A DNA stretch of 44,219 nt from Lachnospiraceae bacterium (GCA_016288495.1 JAEEZH010000147.1:1-44219); one strand, 5' to 3'. Shown: positions 8,485 to 18,010, counted from the stretch's first letter. Notes: generated from the letters alone by a model not told the origin. Made by a program: numbers and translations.

Positions 8485-10026
8485 ATGAAGCAGCTTAAGC
8501 ATTACAGGGAATCTGTTTTTTTGAAAATACTGAATATGGTGACAGAATATCTTCTGGTGGTGGCGGCTTACTATGTCAGCGGTGCGATAAGGGCAGTGGT
8601 CCCTGTTTTTCTTGCCACATCCTTTTCGGTACATGATATTTCCAGGTTTGCATCCGCGGCCCCTCTGACCGCGGGTATTGTTGTTTTTATCTACTTTTTT
8701 CTGGGTGATTATTCCACCATTCATTTCCGCAGGGTAAAGATGGAGATGATGAGAGTGTTCACCGTTCAGCTGGTGGGCAGTTTTTCCATGTCGGCCCTTT
8801 TGTTCTGGAGCAAGGGACAGCAGTTTTCCAGAGTCTGGATGGGCCTGTTCTTATTGGTTTCATTTTTCTTTGTGTTCGTAAAAAGAGTGCTTTTGCACTA
8901 CGTGTCTGATAAATTCCTGAAAAACCGTCTGGAGGCCGACAGGCTGATAGTCATCGGCGGCAATGAAATGGCGGGCCGTTTCATCCGGGGTATAAAAAAC
9001 AGCAGGGATTGCCGTTTCGAGTTTGCCGGATATTTTGCATCGGAAAGCTCGGAGGATCTTCCCGGGTATCTGGGATCATATGAAGGGATTTATGATTATC
9101 TTCATGACAACAGTATAAACATCATGGTCATCGCCGATCCCCTGATGGAAAAAGAGGAGTTCAGAAGGGTGATATCCATTTGTGCGGTTTACGATATCAA
9201 TGCCTATGCCATAGCGTCTTTTAACGATTATATCCTGGGACATTCAAATGACGCCTTCAGGGAAGATGTGCCGGGAATTTATATGTTTCCGCTTAATGTG
9301 ATGAGTACGGATGATATCCTGGGAGTAAAGATAGCCGTGACCAATATGGAAAAGGCCATCCAGGATATCTGTGACAGACTTGAGGACTGGCGCGGCGAAT
9401 ATATCTGTGTTTCAAATGTCCATACCACCGTAATGGCCCATGATGATCCCGATTACAGACAGATACAGAATAATGCGGTCTTATCTCTCCCGGACGGCGG
9501 ACCCTTGTCCGAACACAGCCGGAATGAGGGCAATGCGACGGCTTCAAGGGTTACGGGACCTGACCTTATGAAGGAGTTCCTGCAAAGAAGCGCCGATCAT
9601 GGCTGGTCACATTTCTTCTATGGTTCCAGTCAGAAAACCCTGGATAAACTGAGGACCAGGATCTCAGAGAATTATCCCGGTGCAAAGATAGCGGGGATGA
9701 TATCGCCTCCTTTCAGACCCCTGACCCCGGAGGAGGATGAGGAATATGTCCGCAGGATAAACGAATCCGGGGCTGATTTCCTCTGGGTTGGACTGGGAGC
9801 CCCCAAACAGGAGATCTGGATGGCCGCCCACCAGGGACAGGTCAGGGCTCTTATGATAGGAGTAGGTGCAGCCTTTGACTATGAAAGCGGCAATATCAAG
9901 AGAGCTCCCCTATGGATGCAGAAAGCGAATCTGGAGTGGTTCTACAGGCTGATCCAGGACCCCAAGAGATTGTTTAAAAGATATTTCATCACGAATTTCA
10001 AGTACATGTGGCTTACAAGACGGTAG
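8485..10026 (+). CDS. Fusion: PGT-type membrane/Rossmann N-terminus + WecG/TagA/CpsF (GT26) glycosyltransferase
   Basis: Probable second-step glycosyltransferase of EPS assembly. Residues 1-140 contain about four membrane helices. Residues about 150-250 form a Rossmann-like domain (DRLIVIGGNEMAGRFIRG), as in the N-terminal half of WbaP/EpsL-type polyprenyl-phosphate glycosylphosphotransferases (PF13727-like). Instead of the usual phosphotransferase domain, residues about 270-510 are a WecG/TagA/CpsF domain. This has LPDG with the likely catalytic Asp at about 337, RVTGPDLM, VGLGAPKQEIW, and the membrane-binding C-terminus ending in DPKRLFKRYF. The catalytic phosphotransferase domain is absent, so this protein should not prime synthesis itself. 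The start has only a weak ribosome site and lies 3 bp after radA, suggesting coupling. Confidence 0.88.
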   Translation: MKQLKHYRESVFLKILNMVTEYLLVVAAYYVSGAIRAVVPVFLATSFSVHDISRFASAAPLTAGIVVFIYFFLGDYSTIHFRRVKMEMMRVFTVQLVGSFSMSALLFWSKGQQFSRVWMGLFLLVSFFFVFVKRVLLHYVSDKFLKNRLEADRLIVIGGNEMAGRFIRGIKNSRDCRFEFAGYFASESSEDLPGYLGSYEGIYDYLHDNSINIMVIADPLMEKEEFRRVISICAVYDINAYAIASFNDYILGHSNDAFREDVPGIYMFPLNVMSTDDILGVKIAVTNMEKAIQDICDRLEDWRGEYICVSNVHTTVMAHDDPDYRQIQNNAVLSLPDGGPLSEHSRNEGNATASRVTGPDLMKEFLQRSADHGWSHFFYGSSQKTLDKLRTRISENYPGAKIAGMISPPFRPLTPEEDEEYVRRINESGADFLWVGLGAPKQEIWMAAHQGQVRALMIGVGAAFDYESGNIKRAPLWMQKANLEWFYRLIQDPKRLFKRYFITNFKYMWLTRR

Positions 10027-10049
10027 GGCCATTTACGGAGGTTGGATAA

Positions 10050-11312
10050 ATGAAAAATGTGAATCTTAAGGTTGTCCTTTCCGGATATATAAAGTACTGG
10101 TATCTGGCGGTGCTGACAGTCATCATCTGCGCCGGTATTTTTGCCTATAACGGATACAGTAAAGCAACCAAGGAGATCTCGGATGAGAAAAAAGAAGAGA
10201 TCGCCGAATATGAAAAGGCACTGGCCGATTATGATGAGGCTATAGAAAACGTGGTCCAGCTTCGTGCAGAGGGTGAGGCCCAGATAAAGGAGCAGCAGGA
10301 GTATAACGATAACTCGATCTATATGAAGCTGAACCCGAATGATTATGCGGTGGCTTCTCTTCAGTATACCGTGGTCCCCGAAGAAGGGACGGATATCGGC
10401 CGTGTACTTTCCGCTTATGTGCAGTATATCAATACCGGGTCCTTTTATACCGGGATAGCCTCCATGACCCAGGTGCAGGGGCTTACGGAAGCCTACCTTA
10501 AGGAGCTTGGCTGGGTAGGGACCAATGGCAATATATTGATAGTTACCATAATGATGCCTGATGACGAAGGTGCCAATGCGGTGCTCAAGAGTGCAAAAAT
10601 GGCCATAGGTTCACGTCATGATGCCATTGCCATCGTTCAGGGAGGTTTTGAACTCGAGCTGCTGGAGGAGAGCGTATACCACAGCTCGTCACTTGACATG
10701 CTCAACCGTCAGATGGGGGCGGTGAACAATCTCAAGGGGTATCTCAATGCCGCTGCGGATTATGAGACTAAGGAAGTAAATACCAGGGCTTCAAAGGATT
10801 CCTACATAGAAAAGAATGAGCCTGAAAACATGGAACCCGGGAATCCACGTAAGGAGCTTGTAAAGGGCGGTATCCTGGGAGCGGTCATTGGTTTTGTGAT
10901 CAGCTTTGCCATAGCCGTTCTTTTGTATATCATGAGTGATAAGCTGAAGTCATATGAGGATATGCTTTTCGCAAATATAGCAGTCATTGCAAGGCGAAGA
11001 AAAGGAAAATTCGTCAAGGATACCGGGGTGACGAAGGAAGAGCTGGCTATCATGGCAAAGAGCCGGGGCGTGGAAACGGATGGGGTGCTTTTGTATCCCG
11101 TGGGAGATATCTCGGGCATGAAAGAAGCAGCCGATGAGCTGGAAAAGTCCTGTGAGCTGGTGTCATCTGACAGTCTTACTCAGGTGGCTGACAAGGGGAA
11201 TGCTATCCTGCTGGTATGGTGCGGTCATACCACCTACGGCCAGATCGAGGAGGCGCGCCGGGTGCTGGAACAGCTGAAAGTGGATGTGTGGGGATGTGTG
11301 GTTGTTGAGTGA
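10050..11312 (+). CDS. Wzz-like polysaccharide chain-length / co-polymerase protein
   Basis: A 420-residue protein with two membrane helices, at about 16-34 and 272-295, flanking an extracellular region with coiled-coil-like stretches rich in Glu and Lys. The proline-rich segment before the second helix (NMEPGNPRKELVKGG) is the classical Wzz/CapA topology. A further cytosolic domain of about 120 residues follows, without an evident Walker A motif, so a built-in BY-kinase is not apparent. It probably controls EPS chain length together with the downstream Wzy-like protein. A GGAGGT ribosome site precedes the start, and the end overlaps the next frame. Confidence 0.82.
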   Translation: MKNVNLKVVLSGYIKYWYLAVLTVIICAGIFAYNGYSKATKEISDEKKEEIAEYEKALADYDEAIENVVQLRAEGEAQIKEQQEYNDNSIYMKLNPNDYAVASLQYTVVPEEGTDIGRVLSAYVQYINTGSFYTGIASMTQVQGLTEAYLKELGWVGTNGNILIVTIMMPDDEGANAVLKSAKMAIGSRHDAIAIVQGGFELELLEESVYHSSSLDMLNRQMGAVNNLKGYLNAAADYETKEVNTRASKDSYIEKNEPENMEPGNPRKELVKGGILGAVIGFVISFAIAVLLYIMSDKLKSYEDMLFANIAVIARRRKGKFVKDTGVTKEELAIMAKSRGVETDGVLLYPVGDISGMKEAADELEKSCELVSSDSLTQVADKGNAILLVWCGHTTYGQIEEARRVLEQLKVDVWGCVVVE

Positions 11313-12537
11313 GGTTAAGCCGATCATCAGAATAAAAAAGCTATTAGGGGCTTTTCTTGATGATGTTTCAAACGGAGAAAGGCTTTATCTGATTGCGCTC
11401 ACAATGTACCTGATCGCAGGTTATTCCGATACCACCATGTTTGACAGGTGGATGCTTGTTGTCCGGATATTTAAATATTTTCCGTTGCTTATACTTTGCG
11501 TCAAATTTGTTTTTTTTGACAGATATAAGGTAAAGGAATTCTTTCTCAAGGTATTTATCCTTGCAGTCGGATCCATAGTAATGCTGAAAGCGGGATCGGA
11601 AGCGAGCAGGGCGATGTATTGCTGTTATTTTCTGGCTACCGCAAAAAATGTGAGGTTTACCAGGATCCTTGAGTGTTTTGTATTGGTCAATATAGCATAT
11701 ATAGCCGTAACCTTGTTTGCATGCAACTTTGATATGGTCGTCAATCTGATCTATAAAACATCCCGTTCCGGCAGATATGTATGGAGACAGTCCTTTGGCT
11801 TTATTTTTCCCACTGATGCTGCGGCACATTTTTTATATCTGACAATGTCTGTTTTTTATCTGTTCAGGGAGAGGATCAAATGGTATGTCTGTATGCTGGC
11901 GATCCTGATCCAGATCCCGGTCTTTGTTTTGTCATATACCAGAGCAACCATGTACGGCATGATCATATTCTGTCTGGGTTTCATGCTGCTCAAAGTTTAT
12001 GATGATCAGTATAAAAAGGATCTGAAGGGAAGATATACTGACAGATCCGTATCTGTATTGTTCAGATGGTTTATGTTGCTGTGTGCCGTATTGATGACCA
12101 CGCTTACCTTGCTGTTTGACTATGAAAATAAGTTCATGGTACAGCTGAATCAATGGCTTTCGACCAGACTGAATCTGGGTAAGGCAGGAATAGAGAATTA
12201 TGGTATTTCGTTATTGGGGAATAATGTGGATTTCATCGGAGCAGGTGGTACTTTAAAGCAGTCACCGGATTATAATTTTGTTGATTGCTCATATCTGTAT
12301 TCTGCGATAAAATACGGGATGCTCTATTTGTTGATCATTGTGGCGGCATATATTTTTGCATGCTACAGGTATAAAAGAGATGTTTTTTTTATTCTCTGTG
12401 TAATGGTCATTTCGATCCATTCCATGGTAGAGCATCATCTTATGGATCTTACTTATGCCATATTCTTACTTGCCGCGACGTCAGTTTCGGATCAGGGGGG
12501 TGAAAAATTCGGAACCGTTGCGGACCCGGTCGTATAG
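11284..12537 (+). CDS. Wzy-like O-antigen/EPS polymerase (multi-pass membrane protein)
   Basis: A 417-residue hydrophobic protein with about 10 membrane helices and a large loop around residues 285-345, the shape typical of Wzy/O-antigen ligase polymerases, although sequence motifs in this family are weak. It would join lipid-linked repeat units at the outer face of the membrane. The listed ATG overlaps the Wzz-like gene by 29 bp; TTG at 11305 is an alternative start with an 8 bp overlap. Base composition is more A/T-rich than in the flanking housekeeping genes, as is usual for exchanged polymerase genes. The assignment rests on topology and context. Confidence 0.75.
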   Translation: MCGDVWLLSEVKPIIRIKKLLGAFLDDVSNGERLYLIALTMYLIAGYSDTTMFDRWMLVVRIFKYFPLLILCVKFVFFDRYKVKEFFLKVFILAVGSIVMLKAGSEASRAMYCCYFLATAKNVRFTRILECFVLVNIAYIAVTLFACNFDMVVNLIYKTSRSGRYVWRQSFGFIFPTDAAAHFLYLTMSVFYLFRERIKWYVCMLAILIQIPVFVLSYTRATMYGMIIFCLGFMLLKVYDDQYKKDLKGRYTDRSVSVLFRWFMLLCAVLMTTLTLLFDYENKFMVQLNQWLSTRLNLGKAGIENYGISLLGNNVDFIGAGGTLKQSPDYNFVDCSYLYSAIKYGMLYLLIIVAAYIFACYRYKRDVFFILCVMVISIHSMVEHHLMDLTYAIFLLAATSVSDQGGEKFGTVADPVV

Positions 12538-12556
12538 TGAACCGATCATTTTTTAA

Positions 12557-13663
12557 ATGTATGTTGGACTCTTTGTGAAGGTGCCGATCTTGAAAAAATA
12601 TATCGTCTGTGAAAGAAACAGTTATGATACAGAATATAATGCCGGAACAAAGGCGAGAAATGATGTATATTCCGTTGCCCGTGACATGGGATATGAAGAT
12701 CTGGATATCTATTCCGAATTGTCATTTAAAAGAGGTACTTACGGATTTCTGAAAAAGATATATGTTCATTTTGAGGCTGCGAACGCCTGGAAAAAGGCAA
12801 TGAAAAAAGTCGGGAAAGGCGATGTGGTTTTTATTCAGCTGCCCTGTATATCACATAATATTTTTCAGGCGGGACAGATAAGCCAACTGAAAAAAAAGGG
12901 CGTGAGGGTAGCAGGCATTATCCATGATCTTGAGACCATACGCAATTCTTTTGCAAAAAGCCATGGAATGATCAATGATCTTTTGATCTCACTTGAGGAA
13001 AAGAAACTGCTGCCACTTTTTGACGATCTTATCGTGCATACGGGAAGAATGGCCGATCTTCTGCATGAACTGCTGGGAATAGATAGAGAACGCCTTAAGG
13101 TTCTGGGGATTTTTGATTATCTGACTGATGATACCGGCAGTATGAGTCATGAGATCATGAAGGATCATATTGTGATAGCCGGAAATCTTAAAAGGGAGAA
13201 AGCAGGTTATTTATATGGCTTGCCTGAGCGTCCTTTTTTTGATCTTTTCGGCGATGGTTATGAGGATCGTGGACGTGAAAATGTGAAATGCCTGGGAAAA
13301 TTTTATCCGGATGAACTTCCGTCACGGCTTAAGGGAGAATACGGACTGGTATGGGATGGTGACAGTGTGGATACATGTACATCCTTATTCGGTGAATATC
13401 TGAAGATAAACTCCCCTCATAAACTGTCTTTATATCTGGCCAGCGGTATACCTGTACTGATATGGGACCAGGCTGCCCAGGCCGATTTTGTGATCCAAAA
13501 CCGATGCGGATTTGCCATAAGTTCATTAAACGAGATAGATGATATAGTTGCTTCCACAGATAAAGATGTTTACCGTGAGATCCTGAATAATGCTTCAGAG
13601 ATAGGGAAGCTGTTGAAAAAGGGAGCATATCTGAAAAAAGCCTTGGGGGAAATAGGGTTATAA
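12557..13663 (+). CDS. Gtf3-like / beta-1,6-galactofuranosyltransferase-type glycosyltransferase
   Basis: A 368-residue cytosolic enzyme with two Rossmann-like halves. The segment VAGIIHDLETIRNSF near residue 115 and the C-terminal LFGEYLKINSPHKLSLYLASG, followed by IPVLIWDQAAQADFV, are the hallmark of Gtf3-type and galactofuranosyl transferases. The sugar added cannot be told from sequence. The listed ATG gives an N-terminus MYVGLFVKVPI; TTG at 12590, preceded by GAAGGTG, would start at LKKYIVCERNSYDT. That fits the family better, so the true protein may be 11 residues shorter. It lies between the polymerase and flippase genes and shares their A/T-rich composition. Confidence 0.82.
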   Translation: MYVGLFVKVPILKKYIVCERNSYDTEYNAGTKARNDVYSVARDMGYEDLDIYSELSFKRGTYGFLKKIYVHFEAANAWKKAMKKVGKGDVVFIQLPCISHNIFQAGQISQLKKKGVRVAGIIHDLETIRNSFAKSHGMINDLLISLEEKKLLPLFDDLIVHTGRMADLLHELLGIDRERLKVLGIFDYLTDDTGSMSHEIMKDHIVIAGNLKREKAGYLYGLPERPFFDLFGDGYEDRGRENVKCLGKFYPDELPSRLKGEYGLVWDGDSVDTCTSLFGEYLKINSPHKLSLYLASGIPVLIWDQAAQADFVIQNRCGFAISSLNEIDDIVASTDKDVYREILNNASEIGKLLKKGAYLKKALGEIGL

Positions 13664-13679
13664 AACATTTTTCTGACAA

Positions 13680-15149
13680 ATGATCATGGCTGAAAAAAAA
13701 TCAATCAGAATCAACTTTATAATGAATGTTATACTCACTCTGTCATCCATCGTTTTTCCCTTGATCACATTCCCGTATGTTTCAAGGATACTGTTGGCTG
13801 AGGGGACGGGAAAAGTGGCGTTTGCCTTGTCGGTCGTGTTGTATTTTAACATGTTTTCGAAGCTTGGGATCCCGGTTTACGGAATAAGGGAATGTGCCAG
13901 AGTCAGGGATGATAAAGAAAAGCTGACCATGGTTTATCAGGAATTGCTGCTGATCAGTCTTATCATGTCTGCTGTTACATATCTGGTGCTTGCAGGATCT
14001 GTTTATTTTATTCCGAAGCTGAGAAGTGAAAAAGAATTATATATTGTACTCGGATCTTTGATCTGGCTGGAAACCATAGGTGTGGAATGGTTGTACAAAG
14101 GATTGGAACAATATACGTATATAGCGGTCCGGTCGGTCATCTTTAAGGCCATAGGGATTGCGGCAATGTTTGTCATGGTGACAAAAAGATCGGATTATGT
14201 GCGATATGCGATCGTGATGATCATAGCTTCATATTTGTCATACGTTCTCAATTTTATCAATGTCCGCAAATACGTATTTGTAAAACCTTTGGGAAATTAT
14301 GATTTTTCCCGTCATTTAAAAAGTATAATGATATTTTTTGCAATGTCATGTGCAACTACGATCTATACAAATCTTGATTCGGTGATGCTCGGATTCATGA
14401 CTTCCGATGACCAGGTGGGATTATATTATGCCGCTACCCGTGTGAAGTATTTGCTGGTCTGTGTAGTTACGTCTCTGGGGGCGGTGCTTCTTCCGAGGCT
14501 TTCATGGTATATAGAACAGCATAAAAAAGAAGAGTTTGAGAAAATGTGTAAAAAGGCCATGAACCTGATCTTCCTGTCTGCCTTGCCGTTGATGACCTAT
14601 TTTATGCTCTTTTCAAAAACGGTATTGCTGATCCTTTCGGGAACCGGATTTCTGTCTGCCGGATCATCAATGCGTATCATCATGCCGACCCTTCTCTTGA
14701 TCGGGATCACAAATGTTCTGGGAATACAGGTGCTTGTACCCACCGGCCGCGAAAAATATGTATTATATTCCGAAATAGCCGGAGCAGTGACGGATCTCAT
14801 CCTGAATGCATTGTTGATACCGGTATATAAGGCTGACGGTGCGGCCATCGGGACATTGGTGGCAGAGGCTGTAGTGCTCCTCGTTCAGGTTTGGGCTTTG
14901 CGAAAAGATGTGGTGATATTCTTCAGCGGAATTCAGTATTTCAGGATAGTGATACCGACTGTTGTTTCCGCTGCGGTTACATATTTCCTCGTAGGTCCCA
15001 TGGACCTGTCGGAGCCGGTTCGGTTATGCTTCTCCGGCCTGCTCTTTTTCACGCTGTATATAATACTGCTGATCCTGACAGGAGAGAGACTGACGGGAGA
15101 ACTGTTGAAGGATATGATCCGTTTTTGTCATAAAGGAAAAAAACAATGA
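13680..15149 (+). CDS. Wzx-type polysaccharide flippase
   Basis: A 489-residue membrane protein with about 12-14 helices of the MOP/MATE exporter superfamily, RfbX/Wzx branch. Characteristic segments are the N-terminal LITFPYVSRILLAEGTGKVAFA, the central TNLDSVMLGFMTSDDQVGLYYAA and LLIGITNVLGIQVLVPTGREK. It should move the lipid-linked repeat unit across the membrane before polymerisation. Two in-frame starts, ATG at 13680 and 13686, are possible. It follows the Gtf3-like gene by 16 bp. Length and topology are normal and no damage is visible. Confidence 0.9.
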   Translation: MIMAEKKSIRINFIMNVILTLSSIVFPLITFPYVSRILLAEGTGKVAFALSVVLYFNMFSKLGIPVYGIRECARVRDDKEKLTMVYQELLLISLIMSAVTYLVLAGSVYFIPKLRSEKELYIVLGSLIWLETIGVEWLYKGLEQYTYIAVRSVIFKAIGIAAMFVMVTKRSDYVRYAIVMIIASYLSYVLNFINVRKYVFVKPLGNYDFSRHLKSIMIFFAMSCATTIYTNLDSVMLGFMTSDDQVGLYYAATRVKYLLVCVVTSLGAVLLPRLSWYIEQHKKEEFEKMCKKAMNLIFLSALPLMTYFMLFSKTVLLILSGTGFLSAGSSMRIIMPTLLLIGITNVLGIQVLVPTGREKYVLYSEIAGAVTDLILNALLIPVYKADGAAIGTLVAEAVVLLVQVWALRKDVVIFFSGIQYFRIVIPTVVSAAVTYFLVGPMDLSEPVRLCFSGLLFFTLYIILLILTGERLTGELLKDMIRFCHKGKKQ

Positions 15150-15205
15150 GATCCGGTCATGTCATTATGGGCAAGGCGGGGATCCTCATACGGAAGAAAT
15201 AAAAC

Positions 15206-16324
15206 ATGCATATTGTCATAGATTGTTTTAAGTTAATAAAGGGCGTAGGGAAAAGCATAGGCATTTATAATGTGGCTCTTGCCATCGCCGGTGGCCTGGC
15301 AGAAGTGATCAGTGCCGAAGGATCGGGAGATAAGCTTACCGTGATGGGCAACAGCTTTAACAGGAAGGATTTTGAGATCCCGGGCGTGTCATTTTATGAG
15401 GTCAGTGACCTTGATCCGAAAAAAAGGCTTGATTTTGTATACTGGGAATTGACAGGTGTCAACAGTCACCTCAGAAGGCTTGGGGCGGATATAGTGATCT
15501 TTCCCCGGGGATTTGCGCCCATAAGATGCGTGATAAGAGATGCGGTGATCATTCACGATATGATCCCCTTTTATTATGATGAAGTTTTTCCGGGATATTT
15601 CGGTTTTCTTGAAAACCTGTATATAAAAAGCAGATTGAAGGCTTCAGCAAAACATGCATACAGGGTGATCACCATTTCCGAAGCTTCAAAGAAGGATATA
15701 GTAAAATATACCGGTATCGGGGAAGACCGGATCCGGGTGATCCACGATTCCTGTGAGGCGTCATCTTACGGCGATAAGACTGAAGGTGAGCCGTACATAC
15801 TCGCGGTGACCTCCGATCTGCCGCATAAGAATGCCGGGGCTGTTGTCAGGGCGTATGAAGCATATCTGAAAACGGCAGCCGATCCGTTGAAACTGGTGAT
15901 CATCGGCATAGAAGACAGTGCAGCCTACGGGGCATCGGAGGGTGCTTTAAAAAAGACAGAGTGTCATAAATATATCGGTGACGTTAACGAGATGAAAAGA
16001 TATATCTCAAACGCAGAGGTTTTTCTTTTCTTGTCATTAAAAGAGGGCTTTGGACTTCCCCCTCTTGAGGCCATGGCCGCCGGAGTGCCGGTGGTGTGTT
16101 CAAAGCGCAGTTCACTGCCGGAGGTGGTGGGAGATGCGGGGGCGCTCGTGGATCCTGACGATCCCCGGGAGGTGGCATCCGCACTTGATAAGGTGATCTG
16201 TGACAGAGCACTTAAGGATAGTTTGGTTTTACGCGGTTATGAGAACTGCAAACGCTTTGATGCGGGGCGCATCTTTCGTGAATATTATGAGAATATCAGG
16301 GAAATCGTTGAGGCGGACAGATGA
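15206..16324 (+). CDS. Glycosyltransferase family 4
   Basis: A 372-residue GT-B enzyme. The N-terminal half contains the glycine-containing loop near LIKGVGKSIGIYN and the HDMIPFYYDEVFPGYF segment seen in mannosyl/rhamnosyl-type GT4 enzymes. The C-terminal half holds the donor-binding EX7E-type motif LKEGFGLPPLEAMAAG, followed by VPVVCSKRSSLPEVVGDAG. It acts at the cytosolic membrane face on a lipid-linked acceptor; donor and linkage cannot be assigned. The stop overlaps the next gene by 4 bp (ATGA). The upstream gap of 56 bp holds a GGAAGAAA ribosome site and nothing else I recognise. Confidence 0.9.
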   Translation: MHIVIDCFKLIKGVGKSIGIYNVALAIAGGLAEVISAEGSGDKLTVMGNSFNRKDFEIPGVSFYEVSDLDPKKRLDFVYWELTGVNSHLRRLGADIVIFPRGFAPIRCVIRDAVIIHDMIPFYYDEVFPGYFGFLENLYIKSRLKASAKHAYRVITISEASKKDIVKYTGIGEDRIRVIHDSCEASSYGDKTEGEPYILAVTSDLPHKNAGAVVRAYEAYLKTAADPLKLVIIGIEDSAAYGASEGALKKTECHKYIGDVNEMKRYISNAEVFLFLSLKEGFGLPPLEAMAAGVPVVCSKRSSLPEVVGDAGALVDPDDPREVASALDKVICDRALKDSLVLRGYENCKRFDAGRIFREYYENIREIVEADR

Positions 16325-17217
16325 AGCGTGCATCCTCATTTAACAAAATTCTTGTGGCTGTTTTTTGTATCCTCTCAATACTTGCATGCTATTATAAGGT
16401 TTTTTACGGGGTATTCAACGACGAGGAATACTTAGTGGCCATGGGTCTGAGGCTTACCAACGGAGACAGGCTGTTTGGGGATATGTGGGAGATGCATCAG
16501 ACCACGGCTGTTTACGCCGCAGTGTTCATGAAACCGTATCTTCTTCTGACAGGCACTTATGAGGGGGTATTTGTCTTTCTGAGGATCATGAGTGTGGCAG
16601 TACAGGGGATCGTTGCCGGTATCACATATGTGATCTTCAGGAAAAAAGGAAAATATGATATCTTTCTTTCCTGGCTCTGTGCTTTGCTGGTTTTTAATTT
16701 TATGCCGAAATGGGTGGCTGATTTTGAGTATGCCCAGATGATGTATCTCTTTGTGACCTTGTCCATGCTTTTTTTGTACAGGGCCGGTTCAGGGAAGGAA
16801 CTGTTCTTATCCGGCGTTTTTTTCGCCCTTGCGGTATGGGCCTATCCCACGATGGTGGCGGTCTTTCCGGTCATTCTTGTATGCATTTATATATTGACGA
16901 AAAGAAAAAGCGATCCTGTTTTTTTCTCCCTGGGGTGTATCTGTACTGCCCTGCCTTTTATGTGGTATGTACTAAGGGGTATATCCATGGGAGAACTGAT
17001 CAGGGTGATCCCGTATATCATTTCGGATGAAAAGCATGTCAACAATATTGAAAAGCTTATGATGCTGGGCAGGGAATGCATCAGGATCTGCGGCAGGGGA
17101 ATACCCGTGATCCTGGCTTCGGCCATGGTATGGTTCCTGCATGACAAAGTCAGAAAGAAAAGAACGGATCCGGTGGTGAGTATCGTTTCCGTATCGGCAA
17201 TACTTTTTTCGTCGTGA
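16321..17217 (+). CDS. GT-C-like membrane protein, N-terminal part (probable frameshift)
   Basis: 298 residues with about eight membrane helices. Just after the first helix there is an acidic motif, NDEEY (residues 33-37), followed by LTNGDRLFGDMWEMHQTT. This resembles the first luminal loop of GT-C glycosyltransferases (ArnT/GT39 style), so an undecaprenyl-sugar-dependent transferase is a reasonable guess. The reading frame stops in the middle of a hydrophobic helix right after a run of six T (17204-17209). One additional T would continue the frame as ILFFVVILAANIL into the next ORF. I therefore regard this and 17214-18002 as one gene of about 560 codons, broken or mis-sequenced. Confidence 0.75.
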   Translation: MKRASSFNKILVAVFCILSILACYYKVFYGVFNDEEYLVAMGLRLTNGDRLFGDMWEMHQTTAVYAAVFMKPYLLLTGTYEGVFVFLRIMSVAVQGIVAGITYVIFRKKGKYDIFLSWLCALLVFNFMPKWVADFEYAQMMYLFVTLSMLFLYRAGSGKELFLSGVFFALAVWAYPTMVAVFPVILVCIYILTKRKSDPVFFSLGCICTALPFMWYVLRGISMGELIRVIPYIISDEKHVNNIEKLMMLGRECIRICGRGIPVILASAMVWFLHDKVRKKRTDPVVSIVSVSAILFSS

Positions 17218-18002
17218 TCCTCGCTGCGAACATACTTGGAAGAAGCTCCGGTCCTTATGGCCTCAATACCAGATATATAGTACTTTTTTTATCGGGATTT
17301 TATCTCTATCTTAAGAATAAAGACAGGGAAAACAGGGAATTGTTTTATGTGTTTTATATCCCGAATCTGTTCATATATTTCATAGTTGTTTTTTCTTCGC
17401 TTTTGGGACTGGAGGTCAGCGCATCCTATCTTATCCCGGGCATCCTGGCAGTGGTTATCATGCTGTACAGGCAGGAAAAACTGTCCTGTTTTGCGGTTCC
17501 GGCCATTATATGTTTTGTTTTCAGCCTGATCGTATATAAGGGATATTTTGTTGTGGTGGACGGTACGGTCCCGGCGTGTATATCCGAGCAAAGGGAAGTG
17601 ACAGAGGAGGGACCCGAGAAGGGCATTCATGTTTATCCCTATGAGCTGGCTTCATATGTGAACAAACTAAAGAGCATCGCAGGCGAAACAAAGGCCGGGG
17701 ACTCGGTCCTGTTTCTGACGGATGATACCGTGATCAATCTTTTTACACAGGGAAAGGCTTGTGGCTGTACAATGATAGATGCCATTCCCTACGGGAAACA
17801 GTGGATATACTATTATGACGATTTTGGGCATGAGAGCCCCGATATCATTGTGGCCGACAAATCAAAGACCGGTGATATCAATGTCTTTTTGCAGGAAAAT
17901 GTTTTCGGAAAATGGATCGCCGGAAGGTATGAGGTGGATGAAAGCAGGGAGACAGAGGAACTGGTCTACTTGTTCAGGAAAGATCCGGGATCTGAAAAAT
18001 AA
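17214..18002 (+). CDS. GT-C-like membrane protein, C-terminal part (probable frameshift)
   Basis: 262 residues starting with a GTG that overlaps the preceding stop by 4 bp. It begins inside a membrane helix, has about five further helices and ends with a soluble extracellular domain of about 110 residues (GIHVYPYELASYVNKLK onward). That order of helices followed by a C-terminal periplasmic-side domain is the normal second half of GT-C enzymes. There is no separate ribosome binding site, so independent expression is doubtful unless coupled translation through GTGA works. It should be read together with 16321-17217. Confidence 0.7.
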   Translation: MILAANILGRSSGPYGLNTRYIVLFLSGFYLYLKNKDRENRELFYVFYIPNLFIYFIVVFSSLLGLEVSASYLIPGILAVVIMLYRQEKLSCFAVPAIICFVFSLIVYKGYFVVVDGTVPACISEQREVTEEGPEKGIHVYPYELASYVNKLKSIAGETKAGDSVLFLTDDTVINLFTQGKACGCTMIDAIPYGKQWIYYYDDFGHESPDIIVADKSKTGDINVFLQENVFGKWIAGRYEVDESRETEELVYLFRKDPGSEK

Positions 18003-18010
18003 GCTGACTT

